Source: Henriciella sp. (lineage in GTDB: Bacteria; Pseudomonadota; Alphaproteobacteria; Caulobacterales; Hyphomonadaceae). From it: a DNA stretch of 64,000 nucleotides. Below are positions 35,430 to 45,422 of this stretch, in pieces; positions within the stretch are counted from its first letter, which is position 1, and each line of letters starts with the position of its first letter. The stretch is from contig JAEPOM010000001.1 in NCBI GenBank assembly GCA_017642885.1, positions 186,001-250,000 on the forward strand, read 5' to 3'. The position numbers and the translations under genes are program-made. The notes below the pieces were generated by a model. It was given only the letters and a program-made list of their open reading frames with translations. It was not told the origin of the DNA and made no database searches.

Positions 35430-36305
35430 ATGAAAAACCTATTTCTAGCGGCGGCAGCAGGGTCCGTGCTCGCAGCGTGCGCCAATACAGCGCCAACCGA
35501 TACGGCTGAAGAGGGCGTAACCGCCGAAGTTACCGAAACCGTTGAAGCGGTGGAAGTCGTGGTCGAAGACACGATAGCAGACATGGCGCCCGAACTCTGC
35601 GTCGGCATGGGACCACAAACGCCGCGTGATATTTCCAGCGTGGCTGGGTTGAACACTGTCAACTTCCCGACCGCTCCGCCAGCCTCATCGATGAACCTGT
35701 GCAACATTCACACCCACACGAACGCCGAACACAAAGGTCCAGGCTTTAGCGTCTTCGTCGACGCGTCCGACAATGGCGGCTATGCGTGCAACGCCACGGC
35801 TGACCTCACCGACGCTGAACTTATGCCCGCCGAGGGCGCTTATCAGGGCGTCGTTCCGGGCCAGACAATTGAAGTTCACTGGGTCCACACAACTTGCGAC
35901 ACCGCGCCTGGAGAAAGCCTCGGTGCATGCGTGCCAGAGACCTGCACAGATCCGCTTCTCCGCGTTGAGGCGCAGACCTTCCTGGTCGTCAATGATCCGA
36001 ACGCGCTCGATTTCACTCAGATGGCCGAAGTGGTCGATGAAAAAGGCGGCTTCTATCAGGCTGGCATGATCCCGTCCGACACTGGAACGCCGGTCAGCTT
36101 CCGTGGTTCGACCACCGGCCCGAGCTATACGGAAGCTGTGTGCTCGCCCGCTCAGGTGACCTGGAATGTGCGCCCTCAGTGCGCCAAGCTGGACATCAAC
36201 TCGCTGCACAAATGGGCTGAAGACGGCAATGTTTTCAACGAGACCAAGTCGCACGGTGTCCGTCAGCTGGTAACCGCACCAGAGCTGCTCTCACCAATCG
36301 AGTAA
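35430..36305 (+). CDS. Delta-class carbonic anhydrase-like lipoprotein
   Basis: A 291-residue exported protein with a lipoprotein signal (L-A-A-C, Cys17). The core matches the delta-class carbonic anhydrase family known from diatoms and bacteria: C-N-I-H94-T-H96-T-N-A-E100-H101, the I-E-V-H-W-V-H-T-T-C segment, L-R-V-E-A-Q-T-F and a conserved cysteine pair near the C-terminus. The histidines would bind zinc. It would interconvert CO2 and bicarbonate outside the cytoplasm. The start is ATG 35430, nine bases after GGGAGT; the longer frame from 35403 would add residues ahead of the signal. Family assignment is from recalled motifs. Confidence 0.75.
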   Translation: MKNLFLAAAAGSVLAACANTAPTDTAEEGVTAEVTETVEAVEVVVEDTIADMAPELCVGMGPQTPRDISSVAGLNTVNFPTAPPASSMNLCNIHTHTNAEHKGPGFSVFVDASDNGGYACNATADLTDAELMPAEGAYQGVVPGQTIEVHWVHTTCDTAPGESLGACVPETCTDPLLRVEAQTFLVVNDPNALDFTQMAEVVDEKGGFYQAGMIPSDTGTPVSFRGSTTGPSYTEAVCSPAQVTWNVRPQCAKLDINSLHKWAEDGNVFNETKSHGVRQLVTAPELLSPIE

Positions 36306-36324
36306 GCGGCTCGACCGCCAAAAG

Positions 36325-36357
36325 AAAACCCCGCCTCTGACCGAGGCGGGGTTTTTT
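36325..36357. terminator. Bidirectional Rho-independent terminator
   Basis: CCCCGCCTC (36329-36337) and GAGGCGGGG (36343-36351) form a perfect 9-bp stem, flanked by AAAA on the left and TTTTTT on the right. It lies between the convergent carbonic anhydrase and NSS transporter genes and can serve both. Confidence 0.92.
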
Positions 36358-36380
36358 GATGTTCGACTTTGTGGTCGCTG

Positions 36381-37784
36381 CTAGCTGTTCGGACCGAGCA
36401 GCATGGTCAGGAAGCCAGGCAGTTGCACCTGGTATTGATCCTGGATCTTGTCCAGGAACCCGAAGACCAGGACGAACGCGACGAAGGGCGGCACGAACCA
36501 GCGGATCAGGAACCGCCAGATGTTCATCACACTGCCTTCGCCGAGCTCGGTTGTCAGCATGTTGCGACTGAGGATCCAGCCAGCAAACACCGCAACCAGC
36601 AGTCCACCAAGAGGCAACAGCAAGCCTTCCGTCATGAAGTCCACGAAGTCGAGATATTCGAGCGAGAACACATAGGCTGCGCCAATCATCCACAGAACAA
36701 ATCCAACGCCGAGTGCCGCGCCGAAACGGGTGACACCCTGGCGCTCTTCGAGCCACGACACACCGACTTCCATCAGCGAAATCGAGGATGTGAAGGCCGC
36801 AAACAAAGCGAGCGCGAAGAACACAGTCGCGAATATCGTGCCGCCCTCGACGCCACCAAAGGCAACTGGCATTGAGATGAAGAACAGGCTTGGACCACTG
36901 GCTGGATCAAGCCCCGCCGCGAAGACGATCGGGAAGATCGCGAAACCCGCGATCAGCGCCACGAACGTATCCGCAGTGACAACAATCGCGGACGATCGCG
37001 GGATGTTCGTCTGGCTGTCCAGATAAGCTCCATAAGTGATCATCAGGCCAACCCCGACGCCAATTGAGAAGAAAGCCTGACCAAGCGCCGACAGGAACGT
37101 CTTGAAGCCAACATCCTCCCATTTCGGCTCAAACAGGAACGCTGCTGTCTGGCCGACATCTCCTTGAGTGACAGCAAAGCCAACCACAACGAGGAGCATG
37201 ATGAAGAAGGCCGGCATGAGTATCGTCGCGACTCTCTCGAGCCCGCCTTTCACGCCTCGTCCGACAACAATAACGTTGGCGACCAGGAACAGGAATAACA
37301 GCCCCAGGATACCCCATTTTCGGGAGGTTCCGTCTTCGCCTTGACCAATCGTATCGACAAAGTTTGTCGCCGACGCCGCAGCGTCCATGCCTTCAAACTT
37401 TCCGGTTGGTGCCTGTAGTAGGAAGGCGATGAGCCAAACCGAGATCACCATATAGAAGGTCAGAATGAAGAAGGCGGTGAGTGAGCCCACCCAACCGACA
37501 ACACCCCAGTTCCCGCTCTTACTTTCAGCACGAGCGAGGGATTCGATGCCTTCAATCGCCGACATGCCAGATTTCCGCCCCATACCGTATTCCGCCATGA
37601 GGAGCGGTAGTCCGACCAGAAGAACGCAGAGCAGGTAAATGACGATAAACGCTCCGCCCCCGTTTTCACCGGCGGTGTATGGAAACCGCCAGAAATTGCC
37701 GAGGCCGACGGAAGATCCGACCGCGGCCATGATAAATCCAAACCGCGAACCCCACGTATCTGTCTTGCGACCGATCGTTGCCAT
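36381..37784 (-). CDS. Sodium-dependent transporter, NSS/SNF family
   Basis: A 467-residue twelve-helix-type symporter of the LeuT fold that imports amino acids or similar solutes with Na+. The start carries the typical W-G-S-R-F-G-F-I-M-A-A-V-G-S-S-V-G-L-G-N-F-W-R-F-P of helix 1 (residues 11-35), where Na+ and substrate are bound. The substrate cannot be told. A strong SD (GGGAGGAGAG) precedes the ATG, and a leader hairpin lies upstream. Confidence 0.93.
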   Translation of the reverse strand: MATIGRKTDTWGSRFGFIMAAVGSSVGLGNFWRFPYTAGENGGGAFIVIYLLCVLLVGLPLLMAEYGMGRKSGMSAIEGIESLARAESKSGNWGVVGWVGSLTAFFILTFYMVISVWLIAFLLQAPTGKFEGMDAAASATNFVDTIGQGEDGTSRKWGILGLLFLFLVANVIVVGRGVKGGLERVATILMPAFFIMLLVVVGFAVTQGDVGQTAAFLFEPKWEDVGFKTFLSALGQAFFSIGVGVGLMITYGAYLDSQTNIPRSSAIVVTADTFVALIAGFAIFPIVFAAGLDPASGPSLFFISMPVAFGGVEGGTIFATVFFALALFAAFTSSISLMEVGVSWLEERQGVTRFGAALGVGFVLWMIGAAYVFSLEYLDFVDFMTEGLLLPLGGLLVAVFAGWILSRNMLTTELGEGSVMNIWRFLIRWFVPPFVAFVLVFGFLDKIQDQYQVQLPGFLTMLLGPNS

Positions 37785-37813
37785 TAAACTCTCCTCCCAG
37801 GGAATGATTTTGG

Positions 37814-37832
37814 CGCGACACTAGCTGTCGCG
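37814..37832 (-). promoter_or_regulatory. Leader hairpin or operator of the NSS transporter gene
   Basis: CGCGACA and TGTCGCG form a perfect 7-bp inverted repeat with a five-base spacer, 30 bases before the transporter start. No T-run follows on either strand, so it is unlikely to be the rodA terminator. Confidence 0.35.
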
Positions 37833-37895
37833 GAGCAAAAATCAACGCAATTGCTGGCTTTTGAGGGATGATCAGACCAAGCCCGAGTTTTCAGG

Positions 37896-39059
37896 TCAGG
37901 CGCCCGTATTGAGCGGCTCATTACGGCCAAGGTGCGCAGCGCAGATCAGGCCGAAACACCCGGCCGTCGTGATCATCACCGTCCCCCCATAAGACAGAAG
38001 AGGGAGCGGAACCCCAACCACAGGAACAAGCCCCAAGACCATGGCAACATTGAACAAAATGTAGAATGCCACGGTCGCCACTGCCCCTGCAGCGGCAAAC
38101 CTGGCGAACAGGCTCGCCGCCCTTAAGGCGATCGCAAGCCCCAGCCCAAGGATCACCATCCAGAGGATGAGCACTCCGCTCGTGACCAGAAAACCGAACT
38201 CCTCGGCCAGCACGGTAAGAATGAAATCGGTATGTTGCTCCGGGATATAATCCAGCTGCGACTGCGTGCCTTCCATATATCCCTTACCCGTCCATCCACC
38301 AGACCCGATAGCAATTTTTGCCTGCTCGATCTGATAGCCGTCATCCATGACATTCACCGATTGTCCGGTGAGCTGGGCCACATAGGTGTCGACCCGCTCG
38401 CGCTGATAGTCCTGCAGCACGAAGAAATAGATCGCCGGAACACTTGCGATTGCCGCAACCCCCAGCGCCATAATCACCCGCCACCAAAGCCCGGCTAGGA
38501 AGATCAGAATTCCACCTGAGGCAAACAGCGCCAGAGTTGTCCCAAAATCTGGTTGCCTGAAAATCAGAGCCGCAGGCAATGCGATCAGCGCCAGAGCCGG
38601 CAGGTGGATCATGAACCCGCCGGAGAAATCGCTCCAGCGTTTGTGATAATAGGCGGCCAGCGCCAATGTCAGTGTAACCTTCATGAACTCAGACGGCTGC
38701 ACGCCGACCGGGCCAATCTGAACCCAGCGCTGCGCGCCGCCACCCGTTGTTCCGAAAAACTCGACCGCGACCAGAAGCACCAATGTCGCCAGATAGCTTG
38801 GCCATGCCGCCCAGAACCACCACCGGATTGGCACCAGGCCGACCACCAGCAGAACCCCAAGCGCAATGCCAAACCGGGTGGCCTGGCGCATCGGCAATCC
38901 AGCTTCCTGAGGATTGGTGAAGGTCGCAGAGTGCAGAATCGCGACGCCAATCATGCCCATCGCGCAGATAAGAAGGATGAGCCCCCAAGGCAGAGATCCT
39001 AGCTGCGTCCACAGCGATCTCCGTGAAAAATCAAGCGAACTGGCGCGCATCGTAGCCAT
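37896..39059 (-). CDS. rodA: Rod shape-determining SEDS glycosyltransferase RodA
   Basis: A 387-residue polytopic SEDS protein that polymerises peptidoglycan glycan strands during elongation with PBP2. The F-G-T-T-G-G-G-A-Q-R-W region, the catalytic-type K-P-D-F-G-T-like segment (R-Q-P-D-F-G-T-T-L) and the G-V-P-L-P-L-L-S-Y-G-G-T motif near the C-terminus are present. It follows mrdA by two bases and ends the mre/mrd operon. Confidence 0.95.
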   Translation of the reverse strand: MATMRASSLDFSRRSLWTQLGSLPWGLILLICAMGMIGVAILHSATFTNPQEAGLPMRQATRFGIALGVLLVVGLVPIRWWFWAAWPSYLATLVLLVAVEFFGTTGGGAQRWVQIGPVGVQPSEFMKVTLTLALAAYYHKRWSDFSGGFMIHLPALALIALPAALIFRQPDFGTTLALFASGGILIFLAGLWWRVIMALGVAAIASVPAIYFFVLQDYQRERVDTYVAQLTGQSVNVMDDGYQIEQAKIAIGSGGWTGKGYMEGTQSQLDYIPEQHTDFILTVLAEEFGFLVTSGVLILWMVILGLGLAIALRAASLFARFAAAGAVATVAFYILFNVAMVLGLVPVVGVPLPLLSYGGTVMITTAGCFGLICAAHLGRNEPLNTGA

Positions 39060-39061
39060 GA

Positions 39062-40990
39062 TCAGCGCGCCCCGCTTCCTGTGCCGGAGGCGCTGCCAGC
39101 GGAGGCTGTGCGAATGTATGACGGTGTACGCCGGGCATCGATGCGCAGCGCTTCGGCGATAATGTCACGCGCGACCGGGGCAGCGGCTTTCGAGCCCCCT
39201 TCCCCATGCTCAACCACCACAGAGATCGCGTATTTTGGATCATCGTGCGGCGCGTAAGCCACGAACAAGGCGTGGTCTCGCAAACGGCGAGCGATGTTGT
39301 CGCCCTTGAGAATCCCGGATGCGCGTTCAGCAGCTGAAATTCGTCGCACTTGCGACGTGCCGGTTTTCCCTGCGAGGCGTGGGCCGCCAAGCCCTAGATC
39401 GCCTGATCGGAGCGCTGTGCCACCTGCTTCTGAGGTCACCCCATACATGCCGGCTTTCATGCGCTGCATGATTTCCGGATCGAGCGGCTCATCGAATGGA
39501 ATATCAGTGTCCGGGCGCGGCCCATCACCGATAATTCGCGGGGTCACAATCTTACCTTCGGCGGCTATACGCGCGGACATGACGGCCAGCTGCAGGGGCG
39601 ACGTCGAGACCTGCCCTTGGCCAATACCTATGTTCAGAGTTTCACCCTCATACCAGGGTTCCCCGCGCGCCGCACGTTTCCACGCATCGTCCGGCATGAC
39701 GCCGCTACGTCCGCCGGTTAAACCGAGTTCCCAGCGTTGTCCGAAGCCAAATCTCCGCCCCATATCGGCAAGGTTCTCGATCCCCATGCGCTTGGCGATC
39801 TCATAGAAATAAACGTCGCAGGAGCCCTTGATGGCCCAGTGCATATTGACCGATCCATGCCCGCGCTTCTTCCAGCAATGCCAGGTATTGTTGCCGAACC
39901 GGTAGTGGCCTGGGCAATAAACGCGTTCGTTCGGGTTGATGACACCGGCTTCCAGCGCCGCCGCGGCGACGACCATCTTGAAAGTCGATCCGGGCGGATA
40001 GGTGCCGTCATAGGCTTTGTGATAAAGCGGCGAATATTCCACGTCATCGCGCAGGAGCGCATAGTCTTTTGACGAAATGCCATTGACGAAATCGTTCGGA
40101 TCAAACGCCGGTGTCGAGACAAAGGCCAGGATATCCCCTGTTTCGATGTCGAGCACGACGGCCGCACCGCTTTCTTCGCCAAACCGATCGATTGCGAACT
40201 TTTGAAGCTCTGCATCAACCGTCAGGTACAGATCTCGTCCAGCTTTCGGCGACAGACTCGGGTCATCAAACTCACGAATGATGCGACCAGCGGCATTGGT
40301 CTCGAGTTTGCGGAAGCCCGCCTCACCGCGCAGCCAGTCTTCAGCGTAACGTTCGACGCCCGAGCGCCCGGTTCGCATGTCGGGGTGCTTGAACAATCGC
40401 CGGATCGCAGCGCGTTCCTGAGCATTGGTGTCCTCGCTCAGTCGCTCGAGATCGGCTTCGCTGGCTTTCGCAACATAGCCGAGCACGTGAGCGAAATCCC
40501 GTCCTCGCGGATAGGAGCGCGTCGCCGCCATTTCGACCTGCAAGCCCGGAAGGCTTGGAGCCAGAACGGAAAGTCGCGAGAAATCCTCATAGGACAGCTC
40601 GCTCTTCACGGTGACAGGCTGGAAGCTCGCCTGACGACGGGCATCGCTGATCAACCGCGCCTGCCGCTCTGGTGAAATATCGAGATGCTTGGACAGCTCC
40701 GCCATCAAACCCGTCAGATCGTTTGCCTGTTCGCGAACAATCGAAACCCGGCCCGCTTGACGATGCGCCGCGAGAGGACGCCCAAAGCGATCCAGGATGC
40801 GGCCGCGCTGCGGTGGTGCTAGATCCAGGCGCACGCCATTCTCGGCAGCGGCAACTTCGAACCGCTCATGCTCCATGATCTGCAACTGAAATAGACGCGC
40901 GATCAGGCCACCAAACATCGCCGTGCCGCCTCCGGCCGCAATCAAGGCGCGCCGACTGAACAATCCATCAATGGGGCGTTTCAGGCTCAT
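39062..40990 (-). CDS. mrdA: Penicillin-binding protein 2
   Basis: A 642-residue class B PBP, the transpeptidase of the elongasome. It has an N-terminal membrane anchor, a PBP dimer domain and a transpeptidase domain. Active-site motifs are S-T-F-K (nucleophile Ser) in Y-P-P-G-S-T-F-K, S-C-D as the SxN/D motif and K-T-G in A-G-K-T-G-T-S. The start overlaps the mreD end by four bases, indicating coupling. Confidence 0.96.
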   Translation of the reverse strand: MSLKRPIDGLFSRRALIAAGGGTAMFGGLIARLFQLQIMEHERFEVAAAENGVRLDLAPPQRGRILDRFGRPLAAHRQAGRVSIVREQANDLTGLMAELSKHLDISPERQARLISDARRQASFQPVTVKSELSYEDFSRLSVLAPSLPGLQVEMAATRSYPRGRDFAHVLGYVAKASEADLERLSEDTNAQERAAIRRLFKHPDMRTGRSGVERYAEDWLRGEAGFRKLETNAAGRIIREFDDPSLSPKAGRDLYLTVDAELQKFAIDRFGEESGAAVVLDIETGDILAFVSTPAFDPNDFVNGISSKDYALLRDDVEYSPLYHKAYDGTYPPGSTFKMVVAAAALEAGVINPNERVYCPGHYRFGNNTWHCWKKRGHGSVNMHWAIKGSCDVYFYEIAKRMGIENLADMGRRFGFGQRWELGLTGGRSGVMPDDAWKRAARGEPWYEGETLNIGIGQGQVSTSPLQLAVMSARIAAEGKIVTPRIIGDGPRPDTDIPFDEPLDPEIMQRMKAGMYGVTSEAGGTALRSGDLGLGGPRLAGKTGTSQVRRISAAERASGILKGDNIARRLRDHALFVAYAPHDDPKYAISVVVEHGEGGSKAAAPVARDIIAEALRIDARRTPSYIRTASAGSASGTGSGAR

Positions 40991-41538
40991 GCGCCGCCTC
41001 CATTCGGAACCGTTCGGCGAATGCCAAGATCAAACAGCGGCGAAATCAACATATGCACGACCAATGTTGCGAAATAGGCGGTCAGCATTGGGGTCACGCG
41101 CACGAAGTGTCCTGATGAAATACTGGCAACAAACCATACGAGCGTGATCCCGGAGAACAAAGTTACAACCGGGAGAATAAAACTCAGAAACGGCGTGCGT
41201 TCTGTATCGAACATCTGGTGGACCATTGCAGACAGTCCGAAGGTCAGCAGATTGGCCAGTCCATGACTGCCCCAAGGTGCCTGCGAGGCGTCCTGCGCAA
41301 ATCCGAACATGACGAGTACCACCATCGGGCCAAACCCGATCCCGGACCGGCCCCAGCCAACGGCCGCAATGAGCCCGACATAGGGCCATGCGAGCGGCAC
41401 CCCGAAAAGGGATTTCGGCGTCAATCCGACCATGCCAATCAGCGCCACAATGAGAATTCCAATCAATAGGCGCGAACGGGGCCTGGCGGCCTCCCAACGC
41501 AGCGCCATAGAGTCAGCAATCGAGCTCAGCCAATTCAC
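40987..41538 (-). CDS. mreD: Rod shape-determining protein MreD
   Basis: A 183-residue inner-membrane protein with about five helices, the membrane partner of MreC. Sequence conservation is low in this family, and identification rests on position between mreC and mrdA, size and hydrophobic profile. Translation starts at GTG, which overlaps the mreC TGA stop by four bases, and its own stop overlaps the mrdA start, so the three genes are coupled. Confidence 0.88.
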   Translation of the reverse strand: MNWLSSIADSMALRWEAARPRSRLLIGILIVALIGMVGLTPKSLFGVPLAWPYVGLIAAVGWGRSGIGFGPMVVLVMFGFAQDASQAPWGSHGLANLLTFGLSAMVHQMFDTERTPFLSFILPVVTLFSGITLVWFVASISSGHFVRVTPMLTAYFATLVVHMLISPLFDLGIRRTVPNGGGA

Positions 41539-42395
41539 GAGCCATCCTCATCGGTTAGCTCAGCGACTTCGGTTTCGACCGGAAAGGCTTCCGGAACCGG
41601 GATCGACATGATTGGCTTGAGACGCACATAGGACAGTTGGCCGTTCAGCATCTCCAGGTCGACGCGGATTTCCTTGCCCTCGGCATCGCGCACATGCCCC
41701 ACCACAACGCCGCGCGGAAACAATCCGCCTTCGCCGGATGTCAGGATACGCTCATTTGGAAGGAAATCGCCTTGCTCTGGCAGGTCGGTCAGACGGCCAA
41801 GCCCATCTCGCCCGCCATACATGATCGCACGCAGGCCGCTGGCCTCGCCCATGACCGGCACGCGGCTGTTAAAGTCGGTAATCTTGAGAATTCGCGACGA
41901 CCGCTGCCCCACCTGCACAACGCGGCCGACAAGACCGCGATCGTTTTCGGCAAAATAGCCTTCCAGCACGCCATTTGTAGCGCCGGCATTGGCGAGCAAG
42001 GCTTCAGCAAAAGGACCATTCGTTTCGGCCATGATCCGCGCTGTGACCTCAGCGCCGCCAGGTTCACCCTGCATATTCAGGATGTCCTCATAGACTTCGA
42101 GCCGTTCCGCCATGGTCAGCGCCAGGGCCTTGTATTGCGCCAGCTCGCGCACCCGCGACTCCAATTCGAGAATCTGGCGCTCCTTCGCAGAGGCACCGCT
42201 GATCCGGTCGATCAGGCTTGGACGCGTAACGTGAAAAAGCTGGTCAGAGGCCGCTGTGCGAACAGGCTCAACACCCTGGCTCAGGCGCGGCGACGTTTGC
42301 AGCAATAGGAGGGCAAGAAGTCCGGCGACAGCCACGAAGAATCCGTACCGCCGGAGCGGGCGCTGTCTGTATCCCTTGCCGCCGAGACGTGGCAT
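41535..42395 (-). CDS. mreC: Rod shape-determining protein MreC
   Basis: A 286-residue bitopic protein: one N-terminal membrane helix (about 17-34), a coiled coil (about 68-105) and the periplasmic beta-barrel MreC domain with G-L-V-G-R-V-V-Q-V near residue 152 and G-V-V-V-G-H-V near the end. It scaffolds PBP2 activation. It is 49 bases downstream of mreB. Confidence 0.93.
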   Translation of the reverse strand: MPRLGGKGYRQRPLRRYGFFVAVAGLLALLLLQTSPRLSQGVEPVRTAASDQLFHVTRPSLIDRISGASAKERQILELESRVRELAQYKALALTMAERLEVYEDILNMQGEPGGAEVTARIMAETNGPFAEALLANAGATNGVLEGYFAENDRGLVGRVVQVGQRSSRILKITDFNSRVPVMGEASGLRAIMYGGRDGLGRLTDLPEQGDFLPNERILTSGEGGLFPRGVVVGHVRDAEGKEIRVDLEMLNGQLSYVRLKPIMSIPVPEAFPVETEVAELTDEDGS

Positions 42396-42444
42396 GGGGC
42401 GGATCCTTCTTTCTTGATCGCGGACGCTTTAGCCCACAATCGTG

Positions 42445-43548
<1,104 letters not shown>

Positions 43549-43654
43549 TCAGCCCTTATACCCTAATGCCGTTTAGAATTAATTAAAGCAAGTCTGCATT
43601 CTCACTCTATCCGTACGACCCGTACACCACCCCACTTCCCCGGCAGTCATTACG

Positions 43655-43685
43655 AAAAGGAAAACCTGCCCCAAAATGGGACAGG
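43655..43685 (-). terminator. Rho-independent terminator of leuA
   Basis: On the minus strand CCTGTCCC and GGGGCAGG form an 8-bp stem with one wobble pair and a short loop, followed by TTTTCCTTTT. It lies 31 bases after the leuA stop codon and insulates mreB. Confidence 0.8.
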
Positions 43686-43715
43686 CTTTATGCAAACGCT
43701 TCGTTTGTTAGGGTT

Positions 43716-45248
43716 TTAGGCGGCCATTCTTTTCAGGCGGCGAGCCTCTAGCTTATTCAGGGCATGAATATAGGCCTTGGCGGCGGCAACAAGCGTATCC
43801 GGATCTGAAGACCGTCCGGTCGCCATGATGCCTTCACCTTTCAGACGCACATGCACATCGGCCTGCGCATCCGTACCGCCCGTAACCGCGCTGACCTGAA
43901 ACAGGTCGAGCTTACCCTCATGGGGGACAATTTTGCGGATCGCGTTGAACACAGCGTCGACCGGGCCATTGCCTTCACAGGACACGGCGTGGCTTTCGCC
44001 GTCCACCAAAACGGTAAGGTCCGCTGTTTGCGGCCCCTCGGAGCCAGCGACAACGCGGAGCTTCTCGAAGGAGATACGCTCCCCGACTGCAGACAATTGA
44101 TCATCGACCAGTGCCATCAGATCATCGTCAAAGACGTGTTTCTTCTTGTCGGCCAGATCCTTGAAGCGTTTGAAGGCCTCATTCAGGCTGTCTTTATCAA
44201 GCTCGTAGCCGAGACTTTCCAGCTTGTCGCGAAACGCATGACGCCCCGAATGTTTACCCATGACCAGGCTGGTTTTGGAGACACCGACATCTTCCGGCTT
44301 CATGATCTCATAGGTTTCAGCGTTCTTCAGCATGCCATCCTGATGGATCCCGCTTTCATGTGCGAACGCGTTCTTGCCGACAATCGCCTTGTTGTACTGA
44401 ACCGGGAAGCCGGTAATTCGGCTGACCATGTGACTGGCAGTCGCCAGCTTTGTGGTATCGAGCCCTGTGGTGAATGGTAAGTCGTCGCGGCGCGTGTTGA
44501 ACGCCATGACCACTTCTTCCAACGCCGCATTGCCCGCGCGTTCGCCCAGACCGTTGATCGTGCACTCGACCTGCCGCGCGCCGTTTTGCACGCCCGCTAT
44601 TGAATTGGCGACAGCAAGTCCGAGGTCGTTGTGGCAATGCGTCGACCAGATCACTTTGTCACTGTCTGGAATGGTCTCGCGCAGTCGGCGGATCAGGTTG
44701 CCATATTCCTCAGGGTGGGAATATCCGACCGTGTCGGGAATGTTGATCGTGGTCGCGCCGCTGGTAATCGCAGCATCAATGCACTTGCAGAGGAAATCGA
44801 ATTCCGTGCGGGTCGCGTCCTCCGGGCTCCATTCCACATCCGCCACCAGGTTGCGAGCCTGCGCGACGGAGCGCCCGACCGCTTCCAGAACAGCATTCGC
44901 ACCCATTTTGAGCTTGTGCTTCATATGCACCGGGCTGGTGGAGATAAACGTGTGAATACGGGGCTTTGCAGCATGGCGCACGGCTTCGGCGCAGCGATCA
45001 ATGTCGCCGGGTGTGGATCGCGCGAGGCCGCAAATAGTCGCCGATTTAGAGCGCTTAGCGATTTCTCGGACGGCCTCGAAATCGCCAATTGAGGCCGCTG
45101 GGAAGCCCGCCTCAATCACGTGTACGCCCATGGTCTCGAGCAATTCGCCCAAAGCCAGCTTTTCGTTATGGGTCATAGAAGCGCCAGGCGATTGCTCGCC
45201 ATCGCGCATCGTTGTGTCAAAAATTACAATATCTGTTGTGTCTGTCAT
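43716..45248 (-). CDS. leuA: 2-isopropylmalate synthase
   Basis: First committed enzyme of leucine biosynthesis, condensing 2-oxoisovalerate and acetyl-CoA. The 510-residue type 1 form has the HMGL-like barrel with F-D-T-T-M-R-D-G-E-Q-S-P-G near residue 10, H-C-H-N-D-L-G-L-A near residue 204 and E-C-T-I-N-G-L-G-E-R-A-G-N near residue 230. A LeuA dimer regulatory domain (about 385-505) should bind leucine for feedback inhibition. No good SD precedes the ATG. The leader upstream encodes a leucine-rich peptide, so expression is probably leucine-controlled in addition to feedback. Confidence 0.97.
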   Translation of the reverse strand: MTDTTDIVIFDTTMRDGEQSPGASMTHNEKLALGELLETMGVHVIEAGFPAASIGDFEAVREIAKRSKSATICGLARSTPGDIDRCAEAVRHAAKPRIHTFISTSPVHMKHKLKMGANAVLEAVGRSVAQARNLVADVEWSPEDATRTEFDFLCKCIDAAITSGATTINIPDTVGYSHPEEYGNLIRRLRETIPDSDKVIWSTHCHNDLGLAVANSIAGVQNGARQVECTINGLGERAGNAALEEVVMAFNTRRDDLPFTTGLDTTKLATASHMVSRITGFPVQYNKAIVGKNAFAHESGIHQDGMLKNAETYEIMKPEDVGVSKTSLVMGKHSGRHAFRDKLESLGYELDKDSLNEAFKRFKDLADKKKHVFDDDLMALVDDQLSAVGERISFEKLRVVAGSEGPQTADLTVLVDGESHAVSCEGNGPVDAVFNAIRKIVPHEGKLDLFQVSAVTGGTDAQADVHVRLKGEGIMATGRSSDPDTLVAAAKAYIHALNKLEARRLKRMAA

Positions 45249-45254
45249 CGGTTC

Positions 45255-45338
45255 GGCCAGTTGATGTCGTGAAGCTTTTTGGTGCGATCCCCTGGCCGTG
45301 GGCAGATGCGCTACAGCACCGCCGCTACCGGCCAGGGG
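45255..45338 (-). promoter_or_regulatory. leuA leader with mutually exclusive pairing segments
   Basis: Reading the minus strand, segment 1 is CCCCTGGCC (45338-45330), inside the leader peptide just after its leucine codons. Segment 2 is GGCCAGGGG (45297-45289) and pairs with segment 1 over nine bases. Segment 3 is CTGGCC (45260-45255), six bases before the leuA ATG, and can pair with the first six bases of segment 2. No T-run follows, so the control may act on translation or by Rho instead of intrinsic termination. The direction of the switch is not clear from sequence. Confidence 0.6.
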
Positions 45339-45382
45339 CCGATAAGTAGAAGTAGGCTCGAAAGGGGCAAATTCTTGCGCAT
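45311..45382 (-). CDS. leuL: leu operon leader peptide
   Basis: A 23-codon reading frame starting M-R-K-N-L-P-L-S-S and continuing L-L-L-L-I-G-P-W-P-V. It has seven leucines, four of them consecutive and encoded CTA-CTT-CTA-CTT, codons that look uncommon in the neighbouring genes, plus Ile and Val. This is the hallmark of an attenuator leader peptide sensing charged tRNA-Leu. A promoter-like TTGACA lies so close that the ATG could be at or near the transcript 5' end, as for leaderless leader peptides in other alphaproteobacteria. No SD is visible. The stop codon TAG precedes pairing segment 2 by 13 bases. Confidence 0.75.
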   Translation of the reverse strand: MRKNLPLSSLLLLIGPWPVAAVL

Positions 45383-45389
45383 GCGCACT

Positions 45390-45418
45390 GCAATGCGGTT
45401 TGCCGACAGCAGTGTCAA
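45390..45418 (-). promoter_or_regulatory. Candidate leuL-leuA promoter
   Basis: A perfect -35 hexamer TTGACA (minus strand, 45418-45413) and a poor -10 CATTGC at 17-base spacing (45395-45390). It begins five bases after the stop of the preceding TVP38-type gene. Transcription would start about at the leader-peptide ATG. Confidence 0.5.
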
Positions 45419-45422
45419 CAGG

